Part shown: piece by piece, positions 1 through 8,304 of the stretch | Layout: each line of letters begins with the position of its first letter | How positions within the stretch are numbered: position 1 is the stretch's first letter | Assembly: GCA_009731375.1 (NCBI GenBank) | Contig: BJOX01000348.1 | Coordinates: 325,211 to 389,210 of the forward strand | Reading direction: 5' to 3' | DNA from: Paulinella micropora | Lineage: Eukaryota > Cercozoa > Imbricatea > Euglyphida | DNA length: 64,000 nucleotides | Translations under genes and position numbers: made by a program | The notes under the pieces: model-generated | What the model saw: the letters and a program-made list of their open reading frames with translations, nothing else | Databases searched by the model: none | What the model was told of the DNA's origin: nothing

Positions 1-1358
1 CTGGGCGAGAAGACAATCGAAGAGAAGATACTTGACTATGTCGACAAGCAGAAAGACAAGGGCAAGAAGAAGAAGAAGAAGCAGCAGCAACCGACAGAGC
101 CGCTGCAGCCGACCGAGTTCAAGCGGAACATCGAAGTCTTCTACCCGCGCGAAAAGGGAGCTGGCCAACTGTTCGTGCTAGTCGGAAAATCGGAACGAGG
201 CAAGACCCATTTCCTGAAATGGCTCTTGTACAGCCTGTGCGCACGCAAGAAGGACCCGTTCCAGTACGGCCTGATCATGGTTCGCACCAAGTTCAAGAAT
301 AGCTTTTCTTTTCATTTTGCGAGCGAGCAGCACTGCAAGATCTACGAAGGGTTCAGGATGGACATCCTGCAGAACTACGTTGAAAACCTCAAAAAAAGGT
401 TCTTGGCCAACAAGTACCTCGAGCCGAGCTTCATCGTGTTTGGTACCAAGAAATCGGCACCTTCACGAAAACTCATTTTTGCTGACTTTGTTTTTCAGAC
501 GACCTGGTTGGCATCATTGAGAGCACTGACCGCTGGATGCAGAACTTCTTCGGAACATATCGACATTATGTAAAGTCATTCTAGCGTCGCTTGCCTTGTA
601 AAAGAGTGCATGTGTTTGTCTGTCAGAATATAACGATCTTCATTGCGGTGCAGTACCTGACTGGGCGCAACTCCGTGAGCCCGATTATGCGCGAACAAAC
701 GTCGCATTGCATTTGTTTTAACTCTAAAGTTCAACGGACATTAACCAACCTATGGGAAAACTACGGACAGCTCTTCCCGAAAAAGGAGTTCTTGGCTCAC
801 TTTGCCCAATGCACGGATGAGCGCAACGTCGGGACACGGCATGCTGCAATGGTGTATCACGAGCACATCGACCGGTTAGAGTACAACTACAAAAGCTGGC
901 TTGCGCCCGCTTCGTTGCCGGACGGCGAGGTGATCCTGCGCGGGCCGGATCCGCCCAAACCGCCAAGCCGCGCAGACATCCAGAAGCAGGAACGCCTCAA
1001 ACAGCTGGCGTACCGCGCGCCGAGCTGGCTGCCGTCTTCGCTCAAGGGCATGTCGCGCCAAGAGCGTGAAATGATGCAAAGAATGCTGTTTTATGGCGAC
1101 CGCGCGAGACAGCGCCTCAAAAAGGACGGGAAGACCATGGCCCAACGAGACAAGGAGATCCTCCAGAAGCTGGACCAGCAAACCCGAGACGCCGAGAAGT
1201 TGGCGGCAGAGCGGTTCGCGCAACAGAACCAGCTACAGCCTGCGCCGTTCAAGTCCAAGTTCGTGTACAACAACGCGGGCACGACAGTCAAAGCGCTCGC
1301 GCCGCCCATTGATGGCAATGACGACGACGACTACGTGCCGCCGTTAGCAGTCTTCTAA
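1..1358 (+). CDS. A32-type DNA packaging ATPase, 5' partial, three exons
   Basis: The visible exons are <1-442, 499-569 and 627-1358. Exon 1 carries a Walker A P-loop (GKSERGKT near base 180). The Walker B/DD motif (VFDDLVGII) appears only when a 56-nt GT..AG intron is removed, because its first Asp codon is split by the splice. Removing a second intron of 57 nt puts a beta strand ending in a conserved Gln (FIAVQ) straight after an RHY sequence, as is usual in viral FtsK/HerA-type packaging ATPases. In Nucleocytoviricota this enzyme pumps genomic DNA into the procapsid. The C-terminal part after about base 930 is charged and probably coiled coil. The N-terminus lies outside the window. Frame 1 is already open at base 1, with a lysine/glutamine-rich stretch before the P-loop, so the GTG at 175 is not a start. 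Family assignment is firm; specific virus affinity is not determined. Confidence 0.82.
443..498 (+). other. Short spliceosomal intron 1 of the packaging ATPase gene (56 nt)
   Basis: The donor GTACCAAG follows TTCATCGTGTTTG, and the acceptor is a pyrimidine-rich TTTGTTTTTCAG. Splicing restores the Walker B aspartates in the right frame. Unspliced, the frame runs on to a stop at 571-573 without any Walker B motif. The conserved motif exactly at the junction makes this strong. Confidence 0.82.
570..626 (+). other. Short spliceosomal intron 2 of the packaging ATPase gene (57 nt)
   Basis: Donor GTAAAGTC and acceptor TTTGTCTGTCAG. It contains in-frame stops, so it must be removed to join the RHY end of exon 2 to the conserved strand with Gln at the start of exon 3. 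Size and splice signals match intron 1. Confidence 0.8.
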
Positions 1359-1377
1359 AAAAACAAAAGTTCTGGCC

Positions 1378-1404
1378 TGTATATTCAAAGAGAGAAAGGG
1401 CCAG
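1378..1404 (+). promoter_or_regulatory. Candidate viral promoter: TGTATATTC box, GA-rich tract and GGCCAG
   Basis: TGTATATTC (1378-1386) is followed by AAAGAGAGA and then GGCCAG, which abuts the ATG at 1405. The same three words in the same order precede the gene at 7567 (7516-7556). TATATTC is a plausible TATA-type element. Only two examples are present, so the assignment is tentative. Confidence 0.4.
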
Positions 1405-1962
1405 ATGCTACTAGCCGCGCTGCCGGCTGATCTTCTGGTAGAAGTGCTGTCTTACCTCCGAGTCGGCGAGGTCGCGCACACGATCCGTTACCTTAAAACG
1501 CACACGGACCGGTTTGCGCGCGGCCGGTGGAAACGGCGCAAAGTGCAGAACGGAGAGCTGGCCGGTTTGCACAAGTTCCTGAACACTACCTTCAACTTCA
1601 ACGCCAAGTCGCTGCCGCGCCTCATCAGCGACGTGGTGCGCAAGAGCGCGCACACCTGCTTCGACTGCTGCCAGAGAAAAACTCTTGAAGGCTACTGCAA
1701 CTACTGCTTTGTGTATCACAACCGCCACCGTCTGATCACGCCCTTTGCCGCCTGTCGACGCATGGGACGGACGTCTTTCCCTGTGCCCAAGACCACTCGT
1801 GAACCAGTCATAGCCGTGGCCTATATACCGGCTTACCGCTTCCGGCAAGCATACGAGGACGCGGGCTGGCCGGTGGTGGAAGCTGGCAAGTGGACAACTT
1901 ACCTGTGGCTGGCCCGTTTTCTGCCTCGTTTTAACAAGGCGCTGTACATTACGGATTTTTAA
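1405..1962 (+). CDS. F-box-like protein with a zinc-ribbon-like cysteine cluster
   Basis: 185 aa. The N-terminus LPADLLVEVLSYL has the spacing of an F-box helix (LPxxLLxxVLxYL), the motif that links substrates to Skp1/cullin ubiquitin ligases; viruses often carry such proteins to redirect host ubiquitylation. Around residues 89-104 a C-x2-CC...C-x2-C cluster suggests a zinc-binding knuckle. The rest is basic and unrecognised. The ATG lies immediately after a promoter-like motif and 46 bp after the ATPase stop. It is convergent with the next gene, with a 24-bp gap. The F-box call rests on one short motif and is inference; the ORF itself looks real. Confidence 0.55.
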   Translation: MLLAALPADLLVEVLSYLRVGEVAHTIRYLKTHTDRFARGRWKRRKVQNGELAGLHKFLNTTFNFNAKSLPRLISDVVRKSAHTCFDCCQRKTLEGYCNYCFVYHNRHRLITPFAACRRMGRTSFPVPKTTREPVIAVAYIPAYRFRQAYEDAGWPVVEAGKWTTYLWLARFLPRFNKALYITDF

Positions 1963-1978
1963 ATCTTCGTCTACCAAT

Positions 1979-1994
1979 CTTTTTAATTAAAAAG
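1979..1994. terminator. 16-bp perfect AT palindrome between convergent genes
   Basis: CTTTTTAATTAAAAAG is perfectly self-complementary and lies between two convergent stop codons (1962 and 1987, overlapping the last codons of the minus gene). A similar TTTAATTAAA sits exactly at the 8304/8305 convergent junction. It could act as a bidirectional termination or 3'-end-formation signal. Confidence 0.35.
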
Positions 1995-2547
1995 CGAAAT
2001 GCTCTGGGAAGCTGCCAAGTTCATTTTCTTCTTGCCTGTCCTGTTCTTCGTAAGTCAGAACAGGGGTCAGGAGCTCGAACGGAGGCATTGTCTCTTCTTC
2101 GGTAACAACTGCAGCAATTGTCTCGTCCAGTCCAGGCTGGAACGCGCTTGTTGTGTCTGGAGCGAGCTCAGCAAGGGATGCAAATCCGTCGCGGACGCAT
2201 TGCAGATCGCTCACGACAGCGGCGACGCTTGGTACAAGGGGCTGGTCACTGACCCCAGCCGGTGCCCGCCGCCGTGAGCGGGTGCCCCAGTCAGTCGCGA
2301 ACTGGCCCATGACCTCGACTGCTATTTCGGGCGCGCAGACCCACGTGCCACAGCGCTGGCCGCGCTGTTTCGGGAATTTGAATTTCGAAATGTGACCGTT
2401 GGTTACTCGATAGGGGTGTAGCTCAAGGTGCCTGCGGATCCGTTCCGCGCAACGGCTAGGAGTCAAAAAAGGAAACGTTTTCCCGGCAAAATCGATCAGC
2501 GAAATTTTCCCGTCAGGTGCCACTCGGCATGGTTTGTCGCGTTTCAT
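1987..2547 (-). CDS. KilA-N/BRO-like DNA-binding protein (tentative)
   Basis: 186 aa. Residues 10-85 show a beta-rich start (DGKISLIDFAGKTF) followed by GTWVCAPEIAVEVMGQFA. This resembles the 'GTWVHPDLAxxIAxW' signature of KilA-N domains, which are common in large DNA viruses and bind DNA. The C-terminal half is acidic and low in recognisable motifs (TEEETMPPF...EEQDRQEENE). The ATG at 2547 is followed directly by a basic MKRDK start. It is convergent with the F-box gene. No second domain was recognised. Alternatively it is an unrelated orphan virus protein. Confidence 0.45.
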   Translation of the reverse strand: MKRDKPCRVAPDGKISLIDFAGKTFPFLTPSRCAERIRRHLELHPYRVTNGHISKFKFPKQRGQRCGTWVCAPEIAVEVMGQFATDWGTRSRRRAPAGVSDQPLVPSVAAVVSDLQCVRDGFASLAELAPDTTSAFQPGLDETIAAVVTEEETMPPFELLTPVLTYEEQDRQEENELGSFPEHFAF

Positions 2548-2655
2548 CGTAATTAGCGGCGCGGTAAAAAAATTTGCAAGGGATTCGACCTTGCTTGCTT
2601 TTCACTTTCGACCTTCAATAAAAGTCGAATTATGAGCTTTTAATTCTTGAAACTC

Positions 2656-5018
2656 TTAGCACAATTGCATAAACCGCGTGATCCGAGCGGCTGGTGTAGG
2701 ATCAGCCGTATCAAGGGCCGCAGCGGCATGACTAGCGAAGCGGTAGGAAGCCTTCACGGAAAAAATGGAATCGAGCGTTCCGCGCCAAAAACTGGGCCGG
2801 CGCAGTTCTTCGGCATGGTGCTGCAAATTTGCCGCGAAAAATTCCACGGCTTGTCGGCGTAACCGTTCGGCTCTGGTCTCGCGGGGCAGCTGTTTAAGCG
2901 TGGGCGGGATGACGTATTTCAAGTCACCCAGGACCCGTGCGTAGTCCGAGGCCAGCTTTTCGCCCTGTTGCACAATGGCTTGCACAATCTTCACCAAGTC
3001 CGGCTCGTGCAGGGACGGCGCCGCCTTGCTCATCACTTTCACCTTGTCGTAGAACATCTGCGTCTTGAGATTGCTGAGTCCTTCGTCCTTGTTTTCGTAC
3101 TCGAGCGTGTGCCCCAAAACCCGGCTAAAAAACACCGGCCGGGCCACGAGCGAATGGTTTCCGTAGAGCTCCCAGGCCACATTGGCGTAGATGGCTCGCA
3201 GCAGGTGAGGGCGGCTGATGCGGAACTCGCTCTTGGAGCGCTCTTGGTAGAGGTGTGTCAGGTCTTCGAACGTATTCTTAAAGCCGCCACCTTTCAGGGC
3301 CGCGCCCACTTCGCTGTTGGGCATCACTTGGCTGGGCCTGTCGATGTTCTTCTTGTGGCCCGCAACCACCAGACTTTGCATCCACGGCAGCGTGCTGACC
3401 TTCATCTTCTTCGTCGGTGGCATGGCAATGGGCTGGTCATCCTCTTCCGCCAGGATCTCTGCCCGGTGCGAGGTCCAGCTCAGGTAATCGGACTTGGGCC
3501 TGTCGCCTTTCAGCAGCATGCTAGCGCCCGGCGCCATCTTGGCCCGGTGCTTAAAATGGTTCTCTGTGCCAAAGATCAGGTGGCGCCAGATCCTCAGTAC
3601 ACCGGTCGCCGAGGCCGTGGGCAGGGCGATGGGTTTGCCGACATAGATAGAGTCTTGGTAATCGCTCTGGTCGTCCGGGTCTTTGAGGGGGTCTGCGCCT
3701 TTTTTCGCCGCCCTAAGACAAATCAGACATGTTCAGACGAGTATATAGATTAGGTATATTACCTGTGCTGCAAGACATGCTTTTGGCGGCCAATCTCCGT
3801 AAACGTCATATACTGGTCGTCCTCCACCGGGCCAAATTCGCTAAAGCGCCACAGCTCGGACATTCTGCACCCGAGGATAGACAGCAACAGAAAGGACTGC
3901 AGGGCCCACAGCGGGTGTCTCTCGCTGGGCGCAAAGGGGCCGTCGTTGGCGCGCTTGGCTTCCGGGTCCTCGAAGCAATCTGCCTCCGCGAGCATGGCTC
4001 GGTAGAGCTCGTCCAAGAACGCGCACCAGGGGTCCAAGTAGAGCACGTGCCTCTTCTTGAGGTTCTTCATCAATTTCTTGCCGGTCTGCTGAACTCCTTC
4101 CGAACTCGCGTCCCTGTCACGAAAAAGCGTCCCTTCCGTAAACCACTTGACCACGAAGTCCTCGCCCCAGACACAGCGCGAGGGCTGTTCCTTGCCCTTC
4201 TGGCTCTGTCGCTGGGTGGCTAGGATCAACCAGTTGCTCCGGAAAAGGCCGTAGTCTTGTCCTCTCGCGGAGAGGTTGGGCTTGGTAGCGTCGACCAGGT
4301 CGTTTATGAAACTCACAAACTGGTCCACGTCTTTGCGGAGCCGCAGAAAGGTCATGCAATAAGCAAGCAGACACTTGGTGAACGGCCCGGCGCTGAGATT
4401 TGGCAACCCCAGCTTCACCCAGCCGTCCTCGTCACCGAAGAGGAGCTTGCGAAGGGTCGTGTTTCTGCCCTTGGCCAGGTCGGCGGAGCTGCTAGGGAAC
4501 AGCAGGCCGCCCCCTGGCTTCTCTACAATGACAAAGTCCACTTTGCCCGCGTGATGGCACGAAACCATGTTTTCCTTGTCCAGCCCGCTGTCCTTGAACC
4601 GTTTGTACGCGTACAGGACGTCATCGAGCTCTCCGTCTTCTTTCACCATGAATTCGCTCCAGTGGCCCTTGCGCGACTTGATGACCTGGGCCAGAACGGG
4701 CGAGGCGGCGTGCCGGGCGGGGTCGACCCCGAGCGAGTACAGGTGCGCCCTGTCCAGCACCTCGTCCCGGTAAGAACGGAGGAGATCCAGCGCGGCCACA
4801 AAGTTGTCTCGTAGGTCCGCCCACTCCTGCGGGCTCATTTTCGTCTTGAGCGGCAGGCGTTCCCAGACCGGCACCGGCTTCTGGCCGTCACGGATTTCTT
4901 GTAGTGTGGTGTTGTTAAAGGCGTCAACCACCTGCTGGGGCGGGGCATCGCTCATGGTTACCACTTTGAGGTGGCTGGGCTCCGCGCCAAGCCGGCCACT
5001 CGCCACCCATTTCACCAT
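2656..5018 (-). CDS. Tyrosine recombinase of telomere-resolvase (protelomerase) type, two exons
   Basis: Exons 5018-3763 and 3712-2656 join in frame after removal of a 50-nt intron, giving about 770 aa. The C-terminal half carries the ordered catalytic signature of a tyrosine recombinase: GCRMSEL (Arg about 385), a candidate Lys about 413 in GRQKH, HLLRAIYANVAWELYG (Arg about 591), FFSRVLGHT (His about 620) and MFYDKVK (Tyr about 640). The block R-AIYA-x-x-A-x-E followed by FF-x-x-x-LGH and Y-x-x-x-K is closer to phage telomere resolvases than to integrases, and the long His-to-Tyr spacing is also unlike lambda-type enzymes. Telomere resolvases cut palindromic sites and reseal them as covalently closed hairpins. 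The gene starts 15 bp after the stop of the VLTF3-like gene, so the two may be co-expressed. The long N-terminal part (1-380) is not recognisable by eye. Recombinase is well supported; resolvase is inference from the motif pattern. Confidence 0.68.
3713..3762 (-). other. Short spliceosomal intron of the recombinase gene (50 nt)
   Basis: Read on the minus strand the donor is GTAATATACC and the acceptor TTTGTCTTAG. Without splicing, exon 1 stops at once (AGG TAA) and the catalytic Arg, His and Tyr are lost. With splicing the frame continues through about 58 extra codons into the downstream open frame. Size and borders match the two introns of the ATPase gene. Confidence 0.78.
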
Positions 5019-5032
5019 GGTCTTCTTCCTCT

Positions 5033-5896
5033 TTAATGACTAGATGATACAAGATTTGTTTTTTCAGCAATAGCCACAACACCCACGGCCGGCGTCTTTT
5101 TCTTTTTTTTCTTTTTCTTTTTCTTCTTCTTGGCGTGCGGGCCAGACAAAAGATGGCTCGCGAGCGGCCGAGCGAGGCCGCTGCCGTTCAGTGAGCCAGT
5201 CAAAGGGATGAAATCCCAGCCTTGTTCTTCGCACACCAGAGCGAACATGGCGTTGGCGCGGTGGCGGCTCTCTAACTGCTTCAGCTCTGGCACTTGTGCC
5301 GCTAGCTCTTCCTCGCCCAGCAGCAGCAGGAAAGCCCTCAGCAACGTCTGATAGCTCACAAAACATCTTCTCTCCCACCCATACCGCTCCCTCAGCTTCT
5401 TCAGCACTCTGGGCCAGCAGGCGTCGACTTTTTTGAAGAGGCGTTGCAACTCCTCTAGCGTCTCTTGGCTCGGCTCCCGCCGGCCCCGGCCGCAGCCGAG
5501 CAGGTGGCACAGCTGGCTGGCCTTGTCGATGGTTAAAGGGCCTAGCTTCTCTCGGCGCCAGATGTACGCGAGGCGAGCGGGCGTCGGGCTCTGTGCCCGC
5601 CACTTGTGGACCAGGCGCCTCGCCTGTGCTAACAAGGCCGGGCTGACAGAACTGGCAGACTGGTTCACCCCACGCAGGTTGAACGTCTCGCGCGTGATCT
5701 GTCTGAACCTGCTCAGTCTCGTGTAGCCGACATGTCTGGGAGGGGCCGATTGCTCTCGGGGCATCTGGCCGTTGACTAGCCAGCATTGCGACGTGTACAG
5801 CTCGTGCTCTGTCTTGACCAGGCCACACTTGGAGCAGTACGTACCGGTTGTTGCTAAGCTGAAGGTCCAGACGTGTTCGCAGTGTGACATGTACAA
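5033..5896 (-). CDS. Viral late transcription factor 3-like protein (VLTF3)
   Basis: 287 aa. The N-terminus has a zinc-ribbon pattern (CEHVW...TYCSKCGLV). It is followed by the family's order of blocks: a Y-x-R-x-x-x-F segment (YTRLSRFRQI), a middle helical region, and a C-terminal FVSYQTLLRAFLLLLG...LKQLESRH...VCEEQGWDFIPL, which matches the conserved 'FxxYxxxLxKxLxLL...LKxxxKxxxxDxxWxxxCxxxxWxFIP' end of VLTF3. In Nucleocytoviricota this protein activates late genes with the viral transcription machinery. The C-terminus holds an unusual run of about 12 lysines from an A-rich tract. Two nearby Met codons (5896, 5890) could start it. It is divergent from the VLTF2-like gene. Confidence 0.72.
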   Translation of the reverse strand: MYMSHCEHVWTFSLATTGTYCSKCGLVKTEHELYTSQCWLVNGQMPREQSAPPRHVGYTRLSRFRQITRETFNLRGVNQSASSVSPALLAQARRLVHKWRAQSPTPARLAYIWRREKLGPLTIDKASQLCHLLGCGRGRREPSQETLEELQRLFKKVDACWPRVLKKLRERYGWERRCFVSYQTLLRAFLLLLGEEELAAQVPELKQLESRHRANAMFALVCEEQGWDFIPLTGSLNGSGLARPLASHLLSGPHAKKKKKKKKKKKKTPAVGVVAIAEKTNLVSSSH

Positions 5897-6022
5897 AAAA
5901 ATGACGGCCGGCTAGCGAGAAAGAAACGCAACAGATATTTTTGAACCGCGAGCGTTTAAGATTCAAGATTTGAAACACAAAGGGAAAAAGGAGGAGTTGC
6001 CAGTGACACACACACAAAAAAG
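5897..6022. promoter_or_regulatory. Bidirectional intergenic promoter region (VLTF3-like / VLTF2-like)
   Basis: These 126 bp separate two divergent late-transcription-factor-like genes and must hold both promoters. They are A/T-rich (AGATATTTTTGAA near 5931-5944; GTTTAAGATTCAAGATTTGAAAC near 5954) in an otherwise GC-rich block. The TGTATATTC motif is absent, so these genes may belong to another temporal class. Confidence 0.35.
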
Positions 6023-6496
6023 ATGGAGGGCACCGAAGTTTACAAGGGCAAGTGTCTGCACTGTTCCTACGGCTGCGCGCGGGATGACGGCAAGTGGTAT
6101 GGCTTGCCGATAGCCCACGCAGACGAAGAGCTGTTCGTCTGGGGTCATTTTTGTAGTATCGGTTGTGCAGCGGCCTTCGCGGAATATGGGATTGCCGAGA
6201 CGATCCGTTCACGATCAATGGACCTCTTGCACTCGTTCCTAAGAGTCAATCTGCACAAGCAGCTAGTTCAACCGGCGCCGCCGCGCCATGAGCTCGTGGA
6301 TTACGGAGGACCTCTGGACATCTCGGCTTTCAGGGCCGTGGGCCGGGTAGTCAATTGGTACGTGCCGGTGCACAGAAAGGAAACGCAAAAGACGTTTATT
6401 AGTAAGCTCGCTGGTAAAAAGTACATGCTGAGACGCCTTAAGCGCCTGCCTGGCATTCGTCTCTCTTCCGCTTCGTGTTCTTCTTCTTGCGCTTGA
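6023..6496 (+). CDS. Viral late transcription factor 2-like zinc protein (VLTF2/A1L type)
   Basis: 157 aa. The N-terminal cysteine pattern C-x2-C...YGLPIA...GHFCSIGCAAAFAEYG matches the VLTF2 arrangement in nucleocytoplasmic viruses: a C-x2-C pair, a hydrophobic 'GxPI' turn, then G-x-FCS-x-x-C-A with an aromatic tail. The later segment APPRHELVDYGGPLDISAFR fits the family's 'AP-x-R-x-x-L-x-x-(F/Y)GG-x-L-x-I-x-x-FR' block. It would act in late viral transcription together with VLTF3. The last about 20 codons overlap the 3' end of the clamp gene on the other strand by 59 bp and are serine/cysteine-rich, so the extreme C-terminus is probably not constrained. Confidence 0.65.
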   Translation: MEGTEVYKGKCLHCSYGCARDDGKWYGLPIAHADEELFVWGHFCSIGCAAAFAEYGIAETIRSRSMDLLHSFLRVNLHKQLVQPAPPRHELVDYGGPLDISAFRAVGRVVNWYVPVHRKETQKTFISKLAGKKYMLRRLKRLPGIRLSSASCSSSCA

Positions 6497-7418
6497 TGAC
6501 CACCCTGCGCTGTTCTTCCTCCTCGGCGGCGCCGTCGGTGGTCAGGGCGAGGGGCGCCAGCGCAGGCAGGGGAGGCGGCGGTCCCTCGGAGTCTGCCAGA
6601 ATAGCATACTTGAGCCATGGACCGCCTTCCCGTTTGAAGACGAGGTGCAGCACATTCGGCGCAGCGCCGACCAAGACTCGACCAGTCTTTTTCTCCTGAA
6701 ATGCACAACTTTTAAGTACCTTCTTCAGCGTTTCAAGTGAGTAGACACAGTCGCCGGCCTCGGTAGGTGTCTTCGACAGGTCCGAGCGCAAGAGCGACTC
6801 CTTGTCCTCTGCCAGCAGAGCGATGCCGCCAAGGCTGGTGCGTGCCAGCCGACTCGCGTCCACTGCCCTCAGCGAGGACTCGGTACAGAGCCCGTCCCCT
6901 TCCACGAACAGACGGCAGTGAGAATTGCTCTTGGAATGGTGCCTGATGACAGCGTTCAGCGCGGGCCCTGAGACTTCGACTAGTCGGTCGACATCAGACC
7001 ACTCGGTAGTCGGCAGGAAGGCCGCCTCTTGGGACACGAGCAGCGATGTCAGATCGCTGTAGTGCCGAAACGTTTTGTTGTCGTTCCAAAATTTGACACA
7101 AAGTCTGTTGTCGAGCGCGACGGAGAGCTCGAGTGTCATGCCCTCGCGAAACGTGCTCAGCCAGCACTGGATTTCTTTCAGGTCGAGCGAAAACACGCAC
7201 TTGGACGAGTTGCCACTGAGGGAGACATAGTCGCCGTTAGCGGCGCCCAAAAAGGGTACCACAAACTGAGCAACCAGCCCATCGGCTGCACTGCACAGGA
7301 CAAGCTTGTCGACGGTCGCTTCGACACGAGCCTCCAGCAGCAGCGGGGACAGCGAGTCGAGTGCCCGGCGGAAAGCGACGCCGTTGGACTTGGATCTCCA
7401 CAGAAAGCGGTAGCTCAT
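6438..7418 (-). CDS. PCNA-like DNA sliding clamp
   Basis: About 326 aa if started at the ATG at 7418 (MSYRFLW); an upstream Met at 7475 only adds a lysine-rich leader. The N-terminal half shows the clamp rhythm of a long helix (AFRRALDSLSPLLLEA), then VDKLVLCSAADGLVAQFVVPF, SLDLKEIQCWL and ELSVALDNRLCVKF. The second domain ends in LKKVLKSCAF...VLVGAAPNVLHLVF...LKYAILAD, like the C-terminal domain of PCNA. It is a ring-forming processivity factor for the replicative polymerase. A basic tail (KRKKKNTKRKR) is probably a nuclear localisation signal, consistent with the introns in neighbouring genes. It is longer than cellular PCNA (about 260 aa). Other processivity-factor clamps remain possible. 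Confidence 0.6.
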   Translation of the reverse strand: MSYRFLWRSKSNGVAFRRALDSLSPLLLEARVEATVDKLVLCSAADGLVAQFVVPFLGAANGDYVSLSGNSSKCVFSLDLKEIQCWLSTFREGMTLELSVALDNRLCVKFWNDNKTFRHYSDLTSLLVSQEAAFLPTTEWSDVDRLVEVSGPALNAVIRHHSKSNSHCRLFVEGDGLCTESSLRAVDASRLARTSLGGIALLAEDKESLLRSDLSKTPTEAGDCVYSLETLKKVLKSCAFQEKKTGRVLVGAAPNVLHLVFKREGGPWLKYAILADSEGPPPPLPALAPLALTTDGAAEEEEQRRVVIKRKKKNTKRKRDECQAGA

Positions 7419-7515
7419 TTTTTGGCTGAGTAAATCGTCGCGCTTATTTCCGTTTCCTTTTTTTTCGGGTTTCAAACGGTCGCCATTTAAAGTTTGAGAT
7501 TTAAAAGAAGTCGCG

Positions 7516-7566
7516 TGTATATTCCCTTTAAAGAGAGAGAGAGAGATCCAGGCCAGAATTCAACCA
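7516..7566 (+). promoter_or_regulatory. Candidate promoter: TGTATATTC, GA tract and GGCCAG before the 7567 gene
   Basis: TGTATATTC (7516-7524), a (GA)n tract (7531-7546) and GGCCAG (7551-7556) precede the ATG at 7567. This repeats the layout upstream of 1405. The TATA-like word is 51 bp from the ATG here and 27 bp there, the difference being a longer GA run. Confidence 0.4.
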
Positions 7567-8304
7567 ATGTCCCTCGTTGTAGACAACAGCCAAGTCAGGC
7601 CCTTTGACCCGGCCGCCGACCCGAAAAAGCTCCGCCTGTCGGACGTGCCCAGAACTGCGTATGGGAGCATATTTTCAAATTTGTGCTACGGCGAAAGGTC
7701 ACTGGCGCTCGTGCTCCCTGCGCTTCAGCTCAGTTGGGACCCCTCGACGTACGACCAAGGCAACAAGTCGGCCAAGACCACCATTGACCTCGACTTCAAG
7801 CACGCGCAACAGTATGGCGAGGTGCTGCAAGCGTTTAAGGTGCTGCGTTCAATCGACGAAAAGGTTGCCGACCTCGTGGTGGAACAGCGCGACAAAATTG
7901 TTCCAACGATGAAAAGGGCGGGCCCGATGGCAAAGAGCGACGAGCAGGTCAGATGTTGCTACCAGCCCTGTACGCGGCTTCGCACAAGCCAGAAGTCCGA
8001 CCGCGCCTGGGCGCCGCGCCTGACCGTCACCGTCACGGGAGCTCGGTTCCTCGGAGGCGGAGATGTCTCCACCTTGCAAAAGGGCGACGTGGTGCGGGCG
8101 GTGGTACAAGCTACGGCGCTCTGCAGCAAGGGCGAAAAAGTTACACTTTCTTGGCGCGTTCTGCAGATCAGAAAGCAAGAAGCCGGCCTGGGCTACCCGG
8201 ACCAAGACCTCTCAGAAAAGGAAGCTTTTGGCGTGTCTCTGTCCGGTGATGAAAACAGCGAGGGCGGCGCCAGTGCCATGGACTTGTCAGTAGACCTGAT
8301 TTAA
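7567..8304 (+). CDS. Possible OB-fold single-stranded DNA-binding protein
   Basis: 245 aa. The N-terminal half (YGSIFSNLCYGERSLALVLPALQLSWDPS) and the C-terminal strand-rich block (PRLTVTVTG...LQKGDVVRAVVQATALCSKGEKVTLSWRVLQIRK) look like nucleocytoplasmic-virus ssDNA-binding proteins, in which a 'KGdxVxaIVQ' strand precedes a 'g-x-x-x-SWxVxQ' strand. The acidic tail (DENSEGGASAMDLSVDLI) is typical of SSBs. It sits between the clamp gene (divergent) and ribonucleotide reductase (convergent, stop codons adjacent at 8304/8305), which fits a replication role. The pattern match is weak by eye, so function is inference. Confidence 0.42.
   Translation: MSLVVDNSQVRPFDPAADPKKLRLSDVPRTAYGSIFSNLCYGERSLALVLPALQLSWDPSTYDQGNKSAKTTIDLDFKHAQQYGEVLQAFKVLRSIDEKVADLVVEQRDKIVPTMKRAGPMAKSDEQVRCCYQPCTRLRTSQKSDRAWAPRLTVTVTGARFLGGGDVSTLQKGDVVRAVVQATALCSKGEKVTLSWRVLQIRKQEAGLGYPDQDLSEKEAFGVSLSGDENSEGGASAMDLSVDLI

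Noticed and set aside
2968-4814. Plus-strand open frames opposite the recombinase (2968-3753, 3729-4223, 4257-4814)
   Set aside because: The minus strand has ordered catalytic motifs and a consistent intron; the plus-strand frames are compositional shadows.
5064-6218. 384-codon minus-strand frame overlapping both VLTF-like genes
   Set aside because: It crosses a divergent promoter region and overlaps two genes with strong family patterns in other frames.
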